Under the pieces are notes generated by a model. That model had not been told where the DNA came from, did no database searches, and saw nothing but the letters and a program-made list of their open reading frames with translations. This document shows positions 1 to 7,531 of a stretch of DNA of 48,392 nucleotides, in pieces. Each line of letters starts with the position of its first letter. Position 1 is the first letter of the stretch. The translations under genes were made by a program, and so were the position numbers. This DNA comes from Nostoc sp. JL33 (GTDB lineage Bacteria; Cyanobacteriota; Cyanobacteriia; Cyanobacteriales; Nostocaceae), in NCBI RefSeq assembly GCF_017114985.1, contig NZ_JABXKP010000069.1, positions 1 through 48,392 on the forward strand, read 5' to 3'.

Positions 1-275
1 ATAATTCTTTAATCCGTCTTGGAAAGTTTGCTCAAGTCAAGCCACTCCGTTGCGGTGAATCCAGCGCTGTAGTGAGGCAGTCGCTCAGAGGGGGTCTCCC
101 CCATGAGTAACTGCCGAAAGGGTTTCCCGCCGTAGGCGACTGGTGAACCCGAAGGGGGGTTCCAAGAGTTATAGGAAGTGGCGCGGCAGAGCCGCAAGAG
201 CAACTTTCCGCAAAATCTAAAATTAAATGACTTGCTCCTGATTTGATTGCTCTTTTCAATTCTTTAATCTAAAAT
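1..275. other. Intergenic, repeat-derived sequence
   Basis: No convincing gene is seen. About 60-200 is made of short GC-rich inverted segments of the kind dispersed in Nostoc genomes. From 266 to 297 a degenerate heptamer array (AATCTAA / AATCCAA units) begins and runs into the end of the neighbouring PIN toxin frame. Confidence 0.6.
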
Positions 276-563
276 CTAAAATCCAAAATCCAAAATTGTC
301 TGACCTCGCAATTCACCGGAGCGCTTGGCAATTTCAATGGTGATGGGTAATACTTGGCAGTTATTTTCCAAAAAGCTCTCGAACCATATTTGAATTCTAG
401 CGTTGGGCTTGAATGTCAGTCTATAAAATATTTCTTCAACGGTAATTGCACTCAGAACTATTGAGGAAACTCTTTCTGCCCATTTCAGTACACCAGAGTT
501 AGGTTGGAGTCTTACTAATTCGCTGATAATGTTAGTATCACAGAGAAAAGTCATCAATGGCAT
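276..563 (-). pseudogene. PIN-domain toxin (VapC-like), C-terminally truncated
   Basis: This is the N-terminal two thirds of a PIN-domain ribonuclease. The motif FLCDTNIISELVR carries the first conserved acidic residues (Asp9, Glu15) and ITVEEIFYRL supplies the next. Intact PIN toxins of this group are about 130-140 residues and have a further Asp near the C terminus, in a DALIAAT-like segment that is absent here. The last seven residues (ILDFGF and its stop) are translated from the heptamer array at 266-297, so the original end has been replaced by repeat DNA. The frame overlaps the end of the Phd-like antitoxin gene upstream by 26 bp, the usual antitoxin-toxin order. Met4 is an equally good start. 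I infer the toxin is inactive because the active site is incomplete; family assignment is solid. Confidence 0.72.
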
Positions 564-825
564 CAGCGAAATAAGGACGGTCTTGGCGGGAGGGTACTTC
601 GAGGATATAATCTTCTTCAGCAGCTATCTGACGTAGTTCTTTGAAAACATCAGCTAGAGAAATCTTTTCGCGCTGCTTGCGCCACGTCAAAAATTCTTCA
701 AACATCTCAGCTTCAACAACAACAGCCACCAGTTGATTTCGGTTGTAGATGAGTTGCGGTTCTCTAGTGACAGCATGAATCAGTTCGGAGAACCTCTGTT
801 TCGCTTCTGCAATTCTCCAGTTCAT
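538..825 (-). CDS. Phd/YefM-family antitoxin
   Basis: A 95-residue protein with the Phd/YefM layout. The N-terminal DNA-binding part reads MNWRIAEAKQRFSELIHAV, followed by a short beta segment (PQLIYNRNQLVAVVV) and an acidic C-terminal tail that would wrap the partner toxin. Family members bind and neutralise a PIN or RelE-type toxin and repress their own operon. It lies directly upstream of the PIN toxin on the same strand and overlaps it by 26 bp, consistent with translational coupling. The antitoxin looks complete although its toxin is truncated, so it may persist as an orphan repressor; that last point is inference. Confidence 0.8.
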   Translation of the reverse strand: MNWRIAEAKQRFSELIHAVTREPQLIYNRNQLVAVVVEAEMFEEFLTWRKQREKISLADVFKELRQIAAEEDYILEVPSRQDRPYFADAIDDFSL

Positions 826-940
826 CTAAAACCTCTTTTATTCATAATCATGTGTATTATAAATATAATTAATGTCTATATTCTCATAAAAAAAGCGCAG
901 ATGCTAGGCTGAGGCTACACGTAACGGCGAATGTGTATTT

Positions 941-1504
941 CTAACCACCCATTTTTAACCATCCAAAAACTTGATTGACGGTTAGCGCAAGTTGAATTTC
1001 TGGTAATACAGGCAAAAAATCTTCTCCCTGGAGTAGCACTGGCTGTTGCTCTGGTAGAAATACCAAAATACTGAAATCATCAGGGTCAAGAAACCATCCA
1101 AGGCGGCTACCATACTTTAGACAGTAGAGAATGTTGCCAATTACTTTGTTAGGTTTTTGTTCTGGCGAAAGAATCTCAATCGTCCAGTCTGGTGGAAGTT
1201 CAAAATTATCAGGTACTTCATTATCAACAGTGAACGGTATGCGTTCCCACTGAAATACAGCTACATCAGGTACAATTGAGCGTTCCCCAAAACTACACCG
1301 TAATTCGGGAAACGCATAGGCAATCTTCTGGTTCTCTGTGACTTCATTAACAACAGCACAGAGTTTACCTTGTAAGCGGCTGTGTCTCCCTTTCGGCATT
1401 GATTTTTGAATAATCTCTCCGTTAATATATTCACTCGCAGGCTTTGTTTCTGGGAACTTCAGAAACTCTTCCAAAGTTAGAGGTTGAGTAGTTGTGTAGC
1501 TCAT
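941..1504 (-). CDS. Uma2 family endonuclease (DUF820)
   Basis: A 187-residue Uma2 protein, a restriction-endonuclease-like PD-(D/E)XK fold greatly expanded in cyanobacteria and of unknown physiological role. The sequence shows the family start (PLTLEEFLKFPETKPASEYI), the block SIVPDVAVFQWERIP, the core strand DWTIEILSPEQKPNKV with the acidic active-site Glu and a following Lys, and the closing LTVNQVFGWLKM. Length is normal for the family. A second, broken Uma2 gene lies just upstream on the same strand, so this was probably a tandem pair. Substrate is unknown. Confidence 0.85.
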   Translation of the reverse strand: MSYTTTQPLTLEEFLKFPETKPASEYINGEIIQKSMPKGRHSRLQGKLCAVVNEVTENQKIAYAFPELRCSFGERSIVPDVAVFQWERIPFTVDNEVPDNFELPPDWTIEILSPEQKPNKVIGNILYCLKYGSRLGWFLDPDDFSILVFLPEQQPVLLQGEDFLPVLPEIQLALTVNQVFGWLKMGG

Positions 1505-1585
1505 AGCTCCTAAATCCTAATGGAATGTGCTGTCACTTTAGCAAAATGCTCGCTTTCATTGCCGCAGACTAAACTAATTCTTTTG

Positions 1586-1764
1586 CTAGTTATTTTCCAT
1601 CTTCAGCCAACTAAAAACCTGCTCTACTGTTAGTTCTAGGTCAATCTCCTCTAAAACTTCTAGGCGATCGCTCTTTTGCAACAACTCTGGTTGTTGGCCC
1701 GGACGGAAAATCAAAATTGAGCGATCCGTTGGATCAATTAACCATCCTAGTCGGCAATCATGCT
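1586..1764 (-). pseudogene. Uma2 family C-terminal remnant
   Basis: About 60 codons match the C-terminal third of Uma2 proteins: CRLGWLIDPTDRSILIF, then LELTVEQVFSWLKM, closely like the same region of the neighbouring intact Uma2. The coding sequence stops at the right end of the tnpB element at 1764/1765. The apparent ATG of the open frame is formed partly by transposon bases. No Uma2 N-terminal sequence can be read on the far side of the element, so the gene has lost its first two thirds. Confidence 0.72.
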
Positions 1765-1772
1765 TTGACACT

Positions 1773-1793
1773 CCCCCGTTTATAAAACGGGGG
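1773..1793. repeat. Right-end hairpin of the tnpB element
   Basis: CCCCCGTTT and AAACGGGGG pair around a three-base loop. The tnpB stop codon (1782-1780) lies within the hairpin. In related elements this end forms the 3' part of the omega RNA. Confidence 0.75.
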
Positions 1794-2994
1794 ATTCTTG
1801 GGTCGAAAGGGAGCTATTGCTTAACCCCTCGCCAAGCATCTTGACCGTATGCCCTACGGCTGCAAGACCACGTTGCATCACCACCATAGCGGCTGCAACG
1901 TCTCTATCTGTCTGAAATCCACATTCACAACAATGATGTATCCGCTCGCTTAAATCTTTCTTTCCGGTGTGGTGGTTGCAATTAGGGCAGGTTTGACTGG
2001 TTCCATTGGGATTCACCTTAGCAAAATAAACCCCGCGCTGACAACACACCCATTCTAAGATTGAGAGAAATTCACCAAAGCCTGCGTCTAAAGTATGCTT
2101 TGAAAACATCCCTTTAGCCCACGCTTTAAAGTTCAAATCCTCGGCAAATATCATTCCACCTTGGTCACATAAATGATGTGCTAACTTGAAATGAAAATAT
2201 GCGCGAGTGTTGTGAATGTATTCATGTAGTCGTGACACTTTCTGTTGAGCTTTTCGCCAGTTATTTGACCCCAATTTCTTGTGACTAACTCTTTGTTGCA
2301 GCAATTTCATCTGGCGTTGGAGATCGACAAAAAATCTTGGTCTAGCAATTTGTTCACCAGTGGATGTAGCTAAGAAACTTTTTAGCCCTAAGTCAATGCC
2401 AATAGGTTGTCCATGTGGCGCAAAGCTTGGAACATCAACATTAGCTTGCAGTGTGAGCATCACATACCACCCCGAAGCTTTTTTCACCACCTGGGCTTGC
2501 TTTGCCACAAACCCATCTGGAATAGGTCGGGATAGTCGCATTTTCACCCAGCCAACGCCAGGAAGTTTAACTTTGCTTCCTTGAATTGGATTAACCCCTA
2601 ATTGTGGAAACAACAAAGAGTGCATTCTCCCTTGTTTTTTGAATCGGGGAAAGCCTCTTCCTGATTCCCACATCCCAATAAATGCTTTTTCTAACCGCCT
2701 TAACACTTGCTGCAACATTTGAGAATGTGCAGCACTCAGGTTAGGATTAGTTTTCCTGGCTTGAGTTAAGGCTTTGCATTGAGATGCAAACGTTGGTCGG
2801 GGCGCGTCAGCCGGAATGATATACTCACTTTTTAGACTGCAAGCATCAATTCTGCATGACCTAGAGTTATACCAATCTTTCCGTTCTCCTAAGCCAAAAT
2901 TCCAAACCCTACGAGATGTTTCTAGCCATGCTTCATAGGTTTGGGACTGTTGTTGATTTAGTTTTAGGCGATAGATATAAGTTAGGTTTAGCAT
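1780..2994 (-). CDS. tnpB: TnpB, RNA-guided endonuclease (IS605/OrfB type)
   Basis: TnpB proteins are RNA-guided nucleases related to Cas12; they cut DNA matching the element's excision site and favour retention of the element. The RuvC-like active site is complete: Asp in PIGIDLGLKSF, Glu in IFAEDLNFKAW and the final Asp in FQTDRDVAAAMVV. A zinc ribbon with CPNC and CCEC lies between the last two motifs. The start at MLNLTYIYRLKLNQQQ is chosen because family homology begins there; a further 28 in-frame codons upstream run into the left-end region. The length of 404 residues is normal. The element lacks tnpA, so movement would need a Y1 transposase elsewhere. An omega RNA overlapping the 3' end of the gene is expected but not proven. 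Confidence 0.9.
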   Translation of the reverse strand: MLNLTYIYRLKLNQQQSQTYEAWLETSRRVWNFGLGERKDWYNSRSCRIDACSLKSEYIIPADAPRPTFASQCKALTQARKTNPNLSAAHSQMLQQVLRRLEKAFIGMWESGRGFPRFKKQGRMHSLLFPQLGVNPIQGSKVKLPGVGWVKMRLSRPIPDGFVAKQAQVVKKASGWYVMLTLQANVDVPSFAPHGQPIGIDLGLKSFLATSTGEQIARPRFFVDLQRQMKLLQQRVSHKKLGSNNWRKAQQKVSRLHEYIHNTRAYFHFKLAHHLCDQGGMIFAEDLNFKAWAKGMFSKHTLDAGFGEFLSILEWVCCQRGVYFAKVNPNGTSQTCPNCNHHTGKKDLSERIHHCCECGFQTDRDVAAAMVVMQRGLAAVGHTVKMLGEGLSNSSLSTQESPVL

Positions 2995-3064
2995 ATATCT
3001 ATTATATCTTAAAAACAGGCGAATTGTTTTTAAAGCCAAATAAATTTGGCTCATTCGCTTATAT

Positions 3065-3085
3065 CCCCCGGTTTCCAACCGGGGG
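3065..3085. repeat. Left-end hairpin of the tnpB element
   Basis: CCCCCGGTT and AACCGGGGG pair around TCC, giving a perfect 9-bp stem. It sits 18 bases inside the presumed TTAC cleavage site. Confidence 0.7.
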
Positions 3086-3160
3086 CTTTACGCATCACGA
3101 TCCGTAAGAATTGCCGCAATGATTAATTCATCCTCACCATAATTCGTAATTGGAATTCTT

Positions 3161-3195
3161 AATTACGAATTACGAATTACGAATTACGAACTACG
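3161..3195. repeat. Heptamer tandem repeat (AATTACG)x5
   Basis: Five consecutive 7-bp units, the last with one change (AACTACG). It belongs to the short tandemly repeated class of heterocystous cyanobacteria and is directly followed by a palindrome-type repeat (about 3197-3220, GCGAGTCCGCGTAAAGAGCG). Confidence 0.85.
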
Positions 3196-3228
3196 TTAGC
3201 GAGTCCGCGTAAAGAGCGTCATTACAAA

Positions 3229-3768
3229 TTATTTCCGCACGACTACTAAAGTTCCCGTTGAAGCCCAGTTGTAAAGATTGCGAGCTTGCTTAACAGGTAA
3301 ATTTACGCAACCGTGGCTGACTGGAGTTCCAAAACGGTTATGCCAGTAAGCACCGTGGATGGCATAGCCTCTGTAGAAATACATTGTGTAAGGAACGTCA
3401 GGAATGTTGTAGTCCTTGCCTCGCATTCGGTGAGTGCGATACTTAGAATTAATCCGAAATCTACCTATGGGTGTGGGGGTCGCTCGCTTACCTGTGGAAA
3501 TGCGGTATGAATGAATAACTTTATTACCTTCCCATGCACGTAAGCGTTGCTCTGACAGGTCAATTTCAATCCAGCGAGGTTGGGATGTTTGCCTGATATT
3601 AAATGCAGTGATGCTGTTTTCATCTACTGACGCGGCTGTTGCTGTAGTAAAGTTGGGTGTACCTGCTAAAGGTGATGACCAAGAAAATAGAGTTGCCACC
3701 ATCAGCGCCACGCCTGTACAAAAAGTTCCTGAAGAACGAATCCTACCACTGCGAATCCAAGATTGCAT
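3229..3768 (-). CDS. L,D-transpeptidase (YkuD domain), copy 1
   Basis: This 179-residue protein probably cross-links peptidoglycan stem peptides (3-3 links) or attaches proteins to the wall in the periplasm. The N terminus has a basic start and a hydrophobic stretch ([17 protein letters not shown]) that should act as signal or anchor. The YkuD domain fills the rest, with [16 protein letters not shown] at its start. The catalytic block has a His in [13 protein letters not shown] and the nucleophile Cys in [11 protein letters not shown]. It has a close paralogue about 500 bp upstream on the same strand; the 498-bp gap argues for separate promoters. Confidence 0.92.
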   Translation of the reverse strand: MQSWIRSGRIRSSGTFCTGVALMVATLFSWSSPLAGTPNFTTATAASVDENSITAFNIRQTSQPRWIEIDLSEQRLRAWEGNKVIHSYRISTGKRATPTPIGRFRINSKYRTHRMRGKDYNIPDVPYTMYFYRGYAIHGAYWHNRFGTPVSHGCVNLPVKQARNLYNWASTGTLVVVRK

Positions 3769-4266
3769 TATGCCTCACCTTCTAAACTACGCAAAAATTA
3801 TGAAGTGAAGTAATGTTCTGGAAAACTATAAATTTCCAGATCGACTACTCGCTTCCTATTGAGGATTTACGCAATTCATCCGCTAATGCTTTTCAAAACA
3901 AGTCCGATGCTAATCTGCATCAAATTTGCACATTTGTCATTTGTCCTTAATTAAATGATCAGTTCTAACTAATGACTAATGACTAATTACAAAGGACAAT
4001 ATTTACAAAAAATCTGTGATTTAAATGCCTAAATACAAACTTTCCCCAAATTTATATTTGCATTTGTAATTTCACATAGCAGTTGTCAGGATTTACGCTT
4101 ATTTTCTTGGGCAAATAGTTAAATGCCCTCTTCTCTATTTTATTTGAAATTAAGTAATTTCGACTCCGAAGACTCCCAGCATAAAATCTTGCTGGGAATC
4201 ACTTAATTGTCTTGATTCGTTGTTATTTATGATTTTACCTAAATTGCTTTTTGGCTGCTTCACCTA
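3769..4266. other. 498-bp gap between the two L,D-transpeptidases; hairpin at 4174-4197
   Basis: No gene seen. An 8-bp stem (TCCCAGCA / TGCTGGGA) around an 8-base loop lies at 4174-4197. It sits about 70 bp past the stop of the upstream transpeptidase gene and may be its terminator, although no U-tract follows. The short string GGATTTACGC occurs twice (about 3861 and 4090). The rest is AT-rich and presumably contains the promoter of the first copy. Confidence 0.45.
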
Positions 4267-4803
4267 CTATTTCTGGATAACTACTGGTGTCCCTACTGAT
4301 GCCCAGTCGAATAGCCATTTAGCATGTTTAGGTGCTATATTCACACAGCCGTGGCTCACGGGAGTACCAAATCTCTTATGCCAGTAAGCTCCGTGAATAG
4401 CGTAATTACCTTGGTAAAACATTGCATAAGGAACGTTGGGAACATTGTAGTTTTCTCCCTGCATCTTTGTAGTTTTGAATTTGGATTGAATCTTAAAAGT
4501 ACCAACAAGAGTGGGGGTAGATTTTTTGCCAGAGGAAATAGCGCTTCCATAAACAACTTTGTCACCTTCCCAAGCTATTAATCGTTGCTTTGAAAGATTA
4601 ATTTGAATCCAGCGCTGATCCGATTGTTGTAATGTTTGGATTGTTTGTGCAATCACTTCATTTTTGGAATTCGCCCAAACTTCACTCGTTCCAGTAGTAG
4701 TAAAAACACTTAAGGACAGTGCTGTACCAGTGAGAAGTATTTGTAAGCTACGTACCCACTCAGGATAAATCAGTCTTTTCATTTTAGATACACTCACACT
4801 CAA
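4267..4803 (-). CDS. L,D-transpeptidase (YkuD domain), copy 2
   Basis: A 178-residue paralogue of the neighbouring L,D-transpeptidase, aligning along its whole length. It opens with a charged N terminus and a hydrophobic signal segment (ILLTGTALSLSVFTTTG). The YkuD domain begins WIQINLSKQRLIAWEG and has the catalytic His in [13 protein letters not shown] and Cys in [12 protein letters not shown]. The N-terminal thirds differ far more than the catalytic domains, as expected for duplicated exported enzymes. The role inferred is periplasmic peptidoglycan 3-3 cross-linking; whether the two copies differ in substrate or timing cannot be seen. Confidence 0.92.
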   Translation of the reverse strand: MSVSVSKMKRLIYPEWVRSLQILLTGTALSLSVFTTTGTSEVWANSKNEVIAQTIQTLQQSDQRWIQINLSKQRLIAWEGDKVVYGSAISSGKKSTPTLVGTFKIQSKFKTTKMQGENYNVPNVPYAMFYQGNYAIHGAYWHKRFGTPVSHGCVNIAPKHAKWLFDWASVGTPVVIQK

Positions 4804-4895
4804 ATCACGAGGTTTTGAGAAACTTATCAGCTTTCACCTTTATTTCCCTATCTATTACTTTAATAGACGTGAACTTTTGAGGATTTGATTCTAAG

Positions 4896-5528
4896 TTAAG
4901 TTAACTGTCGCATCAGCTTTCTTGCCCCAGATGCGATCGCTTCCCAATTTCCCTCTGTGACAAGCTTTTTGGGAAATAACTCACCGCTCAAACCGACAGC
5001 GATCGCTCCGGCTTGTAAAAATTCTTTGGCATTTTCCAGAGTGACGCCACCAGTAGGAATTAAAGGAATCTCACCCAGTGGGCCTTGCAAACTTTTGATA
5101 TAAGCAGCCCCTCCCACTGCTTGCACAGGAAACACTTTTACACAACTAGCGCCCTGACTCCAGGCGGTAACAATTTCTGTAGGAGTCATAGCTCCTGGTA
5201 TAATAGGCACATTTTTTTCTTGTGCCGCCTGAATCATTGCGGGATCAACATGGGGTGTGAAGAGGAATTGCGCCCCAGATGCGATCGCGGATTGTAGCTG
5301 TTGCACATTGAATAGCGTACCAGTACCAATGGTACAGGCTGGTAATTCTGAGCGTAGTTGACTGATTAATTCCCCAGCGCGATCGCTATTCCAGGTAATC
5401 TCAATTAACTGCATTCCCCCAGACGCTACAGCCATTGCCATTTGCTGTCCCATTTCGATTTTAGGGGCGCGGATGACTGCGATCGCTCGATTTTTTTGCA
5501 ACTGTGATAACCAAATTTGATTGGGCAT
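4896..5528 (-). CDS. eda: KDPG/KHG aldolase (2-dehydro-3-deoxy-phosphogluconate aldolase)
   Basis: A class I aldolase that cleaves 2-keto-3-deoxy-6-phosphogluconate to pyruvate and glyceraldehyde-3-phosphate (Entner-Doudoroff pathway); family members also act on 4-hydroxy-2-oxoglutarate. The Schiff-base Lys is in ASCVKVFPVQAVGG, the general-acid Glu in MQLIEITWNSD, and the phosphate-binding loops are TIGTGTL and LIPTGGVT. The start is placed at MPNQIWLSQL; 20 further in-frame codons upstream are built from low-complexity repeat-like sequence and are unlikely to be translated. Length is then 210 residues, typical for the family. The gene carries five HIP1 octamers. It stands alone on its strand, with an unknown gene divergent from it. 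Confidence 0.88.
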   Translation of the reverse strand: MPNQIWLSQLQKNRAIAVIRAPKIEMGQQMAMAVASGGMQLIEITWNSDRAGELISQLRSELPACTIGTGTLFNVQQLQSAIASGAQFLFTPHVDPAMIQAAQEKNVPIIPGAMTPTEIVTAWSQGASCVKVFPVQAVGGAAYIKSLQGPLGEIPLIPTGGVTLENAKEFLQAGAIAVGLSGELFPKKLVTEGNWEAIASGARKLMRQLT

Positions 5529-5778
5529 TTTCACTGGGGATTGGGAACTTGGAACTTGGTACTTGGCTAGTAAATACCTAATTTTCAATACTAATACCCA
5601 GTACCAATGCCCAATACTTCTCTACTTTGGGCAACCCTCAGTAGAAGTGCCCAATGCCCTTAAAACTTGCTTCTTGTATCAAGTTATGAGATATTGCATG
5701 TAAACATCATAAAATCTATCGAATTACCGTAGTTTAAAATTAAATGCCTCAACGTTTAGGTATAAAGGAGTAATTAAA

Positions 5779-6045
5779 ATGACAATTGCGCGACAAAACA
5801 CAGCAGCATCTTTAGCAATTACCATTCACGATTCCGAAAGGATGGATATAGGCAGCCTGTGGAAGCTTGGGCGACTAGGCGCAGGATTTTGGTGGCGTAC
5901 TAAGGCATATGGAACGATTCTGGGCGTTATGCTGCTGACCTTGGTGAGTCTGACTTTCCTGAGTATGCATTTGTCTTACCGCAGACTGTTCCCATATCTG
6001 TGCCATCGAGTCATTGGCAGTAATAGTCCCCTACGCCCGTCGTAG
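5779..6045 (+). CDS. Small single-span membrane protein, unknown
   Basis: An 88-residue open frame preceded at good distance by a strong ribosome-binding site (AAGGAG, about 5765-5770). It has a soluble N-terminal half with ARQNTAASLAITIHDSERMD, a Gly/Trp-rich linker (LGRLGAGFWWRTKAYG) and one hydrophobic helix (TILGVMLLTLVSLTFLSM), then a basic tail, which suggests an inner-membrane protein with the tail cytoplasmic. I do not recognise the family. The intrinsic terminator at 6175-6209 lies downstream, supporting a real transcription unit. Confidence 0.5.
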   Translation: MTIARQNTAASLAITIHDSERMDIGSLWKLGRLGAGFWWRTKAYGTILGVMLLTLVSLTFLSMHLSYRRLFPYLCHRVIGSNSPLRPS

Positions 6046-6373
6046 ATATCGCCTGATTTTGCTTCCTTTACATTACTTTAGAGACAGCCTTTGAAAACTC
6101 AGCTTAATTCTTCTAGTAGAGGAGAGAGCTAATTAAAAACGCATATACTGCACTTACCAAGCAATAGTTTGATCAGCTCCTAGTTAAAGACCTACTAGGA
6201 GCTTTTTTTAATTGATTATCTACTTAAATGCAGCCATATATGGAAAAACCGGCGTTGCAATTAAACTATTCCTTATGGATGTTAATAATTAATTCTGATG
6301 GTAGATGGAATCAAAAGATGAAGATTGGTAATATGTATTTGTGAAGTAAAAAACGTTTACCGAATTAATAACA
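6046..6373. other. 328-bp gap with one terminator
   Basis: Apart from the terminator at 6175-6209 the segment is AT-rich without an open frame of note. The second half presumably holds the promoter of the GlsB-like gene, but no clear boxes can be called. Confidence 0.4.
6175..6209 (+). terminator. Rho-independent terminator
   Basis: AGCTCCTAG (6175-6183) pairs perfectly with CTAGGAGCT (6195-6203) around an 11-base loop, followed directly by a run of seven T (6203-6209). Confidence 0.85.
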
Positions 6374-6646
6374 ATGAATATTATTGCTTGGATTGTTTTA
6401 GGTTTAATTGCTGGCGCGATCGCAAAAGCTATCTATCCCGGTCACCAAGGTGGCGGAATTCTGGGAACAATCGTGCTAGGAATCATTGGTGCTTTTGTTG
6501 GCGGTAGTTTAGGTGTATTTTTCAGTACGGGAACCTTAACTCTAGCAGCTCCTAGTCTTAGCATTCCAGGTATTGCCCTAGCAGTTCTTGGTGCAATTAT
6601 AGCGGTTTTCGTGTGGAACTTAGTAACGAGCCGTGGTGCTGTATAA
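6374..6646 (+). CDS. GlsB/YeaQ/YmgE family stress-response membrane protein
   Basis: A 90-residue, very hydrophobic protein of the family once called transglycosylase-associated. Hydrophobic segments are at about residues 2-18 (IIAWIVLGLIAGAIAKAI), 28-50 (ILGTIVLGIIGAFVGGSLG) and 66-84 (IALAVLGAIIAVFVWNL). The Gly-rich loop KAIYPGHQGGG between the first two is the family signature. Such proteins are small inner-membrane proteins induced by stress; a molecular function is not established. It is a single-gene unit, closed by the strong terminator at 6728-6763. Confidence 0.88.
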   Translation: MNIIAWIVLGLIAGAIAKAIYPGHQGGGILGTIVLGIIGAFVGGSLGVFFSTGTLTLAAPSLSIPGIALAVLGAIIAVFVWNLVTSRGAV

Positions 6647-6727
6647 AAACAAAATTGCGGTTAATGAATGAGGAAGATTTAGTAAATTCATTTAACTATT
6701 TTTAACTGTGAATTAAATCAAAAAAAT

Positions 6728-6763
6728 AGCGCCAGCCTGTCATTAGGCTGGCGCTGTTTTTTT
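6728..6763 (+). terminator. Rho-independent terminator
   Basis: An 11-bp perfect stem (AGCGCCAGCCT at 6728-6738 with AGGCTGGCGCT at 6745-6755), six-base loop and seven T. It closes the GlsB-like gene and also sits beyond the 3' end of the convergent minus-strand T4SS-like cluster. Confidence 0.9.
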
Positions 6764-6845
6764 AATTACGAAGGGTTACTATTTTCCGGGAAAGTGGTAA
6801 CTATGGAAAAGATAGGTACAAAAGGCGGCAAGTCGGAAAAAAATT

Positions 6846-7415
6846 TTATTGTGAAACTCTTACACAAGATCCTTCCTGACCAGAATCGGGAAAAATTGCT
6901 AAAGTGTGATACTCAGGGTTATCTGTTCCATATATCACTCGAAAAGTATACAACTTATTTTTACCTTGCCCTTCGGTAACAACTGTTAAAAGTGTATTGC
7001 TAGTAGGAGGAAGTCCAGGAATGTCCAGTTTTTTAATTCGTCTGAGTTGAATTACATTCGCTGCGGAATTTTTACAATCTCCTCCACTACTATTAGCTTG
7101 TTCACCAAACTGCATACATACGGGGCCATCAAAATCTATAGTTACCTGTGATGGATCGTTTAACCAAACTTTTTTAATTACTTCTCCAGCCGGAATAAAG
7201 CTTAAGTTTGTTCCTTCTTGATACCAAATTTTGATTGTAGGTATTAGTCCCCCTAAACCCTGTGCTTGGCAGGAAAACATGGAACGCAGAACGGCGTTAT
7301 TAGCTACAGCACGGCCTACTAACAAGAACATAGCAACCGAGAAAATTAAGGAAGCTATAGGTAGGAAATAAGAATTATGTGGGGTATTTCCTGACAAGTT
7401 AGTATTATTTTTCAT
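6846..7415 (-). CDS. Anchored periplasmic protein at the end of the T4SS-like cluster, unknown
   Basis: A 189-residue protein when started at MKNNTNLSGN; 23 extra codons upstream come from low-complexity sequence and are rejected. It has a single N-terminal membrane segment (PIASLIFSVAMFLLVGRAV, about residues 18-36) and a soluble domain with four Cys (FSCQAQ, GPVCMQF, GGDCKN, GSCVRVS) that could form disulfides outside the cytoplasm. I do not recognise the family. It is the last gene of the minus-strand T4SS-like cluster, 116 bp after the VirB10-like gene. By position it could be a small accessory or lipoprotein-like part such as VirB7, but it has no lipobox, so that is speculation. Confidence 0.6.
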   Translation of the reverse strand: MKNNTNLSGNTPHNSYFLPIASLIFSVAMFLLVGRAVANNAVLRSMFSCQAQGLGGLIPTIKIWYQEGTNLSFIPAGEVIKKVWLNDPSQVTIDFDGPVCMQFGEQANSSGGDCKNSAANVIQLRRIKKLDIPGLPPTSNTLLTVVTEGQGKNKLYTFRVIYGTDNPEYHTLAIFPDSGQEGSCVRVSQ

Positions 7416-7531
7416 GGTTGCAAATGGGTAGATTGGTAGAGAGAACAAGGGGAGATGGGAAAGATGGAAAAAACTAATTACCAATTACCATTACCCAATC
7501 CAAAATATAAAATTGGTATAAATCCTATCTC

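Larger units (their letters stand above)
1765..3103 (-). mobile_element. IS200/IS605-type tnpB-only insertion element
   Basis: The element holds a single tnpB gene and no tnpA. Both ends carry subterminal perfect hairpins: 1773-1793 on the tnpB 3' side (9-bp stem, loop ATA) and 3065-3085 on the 5' side (9-bp stem, loop TCC). On the minus strand the left boundary is TTAC (3107-3104) and the right boundary is TCAA (1768-1765), the same cleavage tetranucleotides as IS608. The boundaries are set by that analogy and could be off by a few bases. There is no target-site duplication, as expected for the family. Mobility would need a TnpA in trans. Confidence 0.75.

Noticed and set aside
9..259. Open frames of 64 and 75 codons at the left edge
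   Set aside because: They translate a dispersed repeat of a kind found in many intergenic regions.
6794..6979. 61-codon plus-strand frame after the GlsB terminator
   Set aside because: It overlaps antisense the 3' end of the last T4SS-cluster gene and has no family resemblance.
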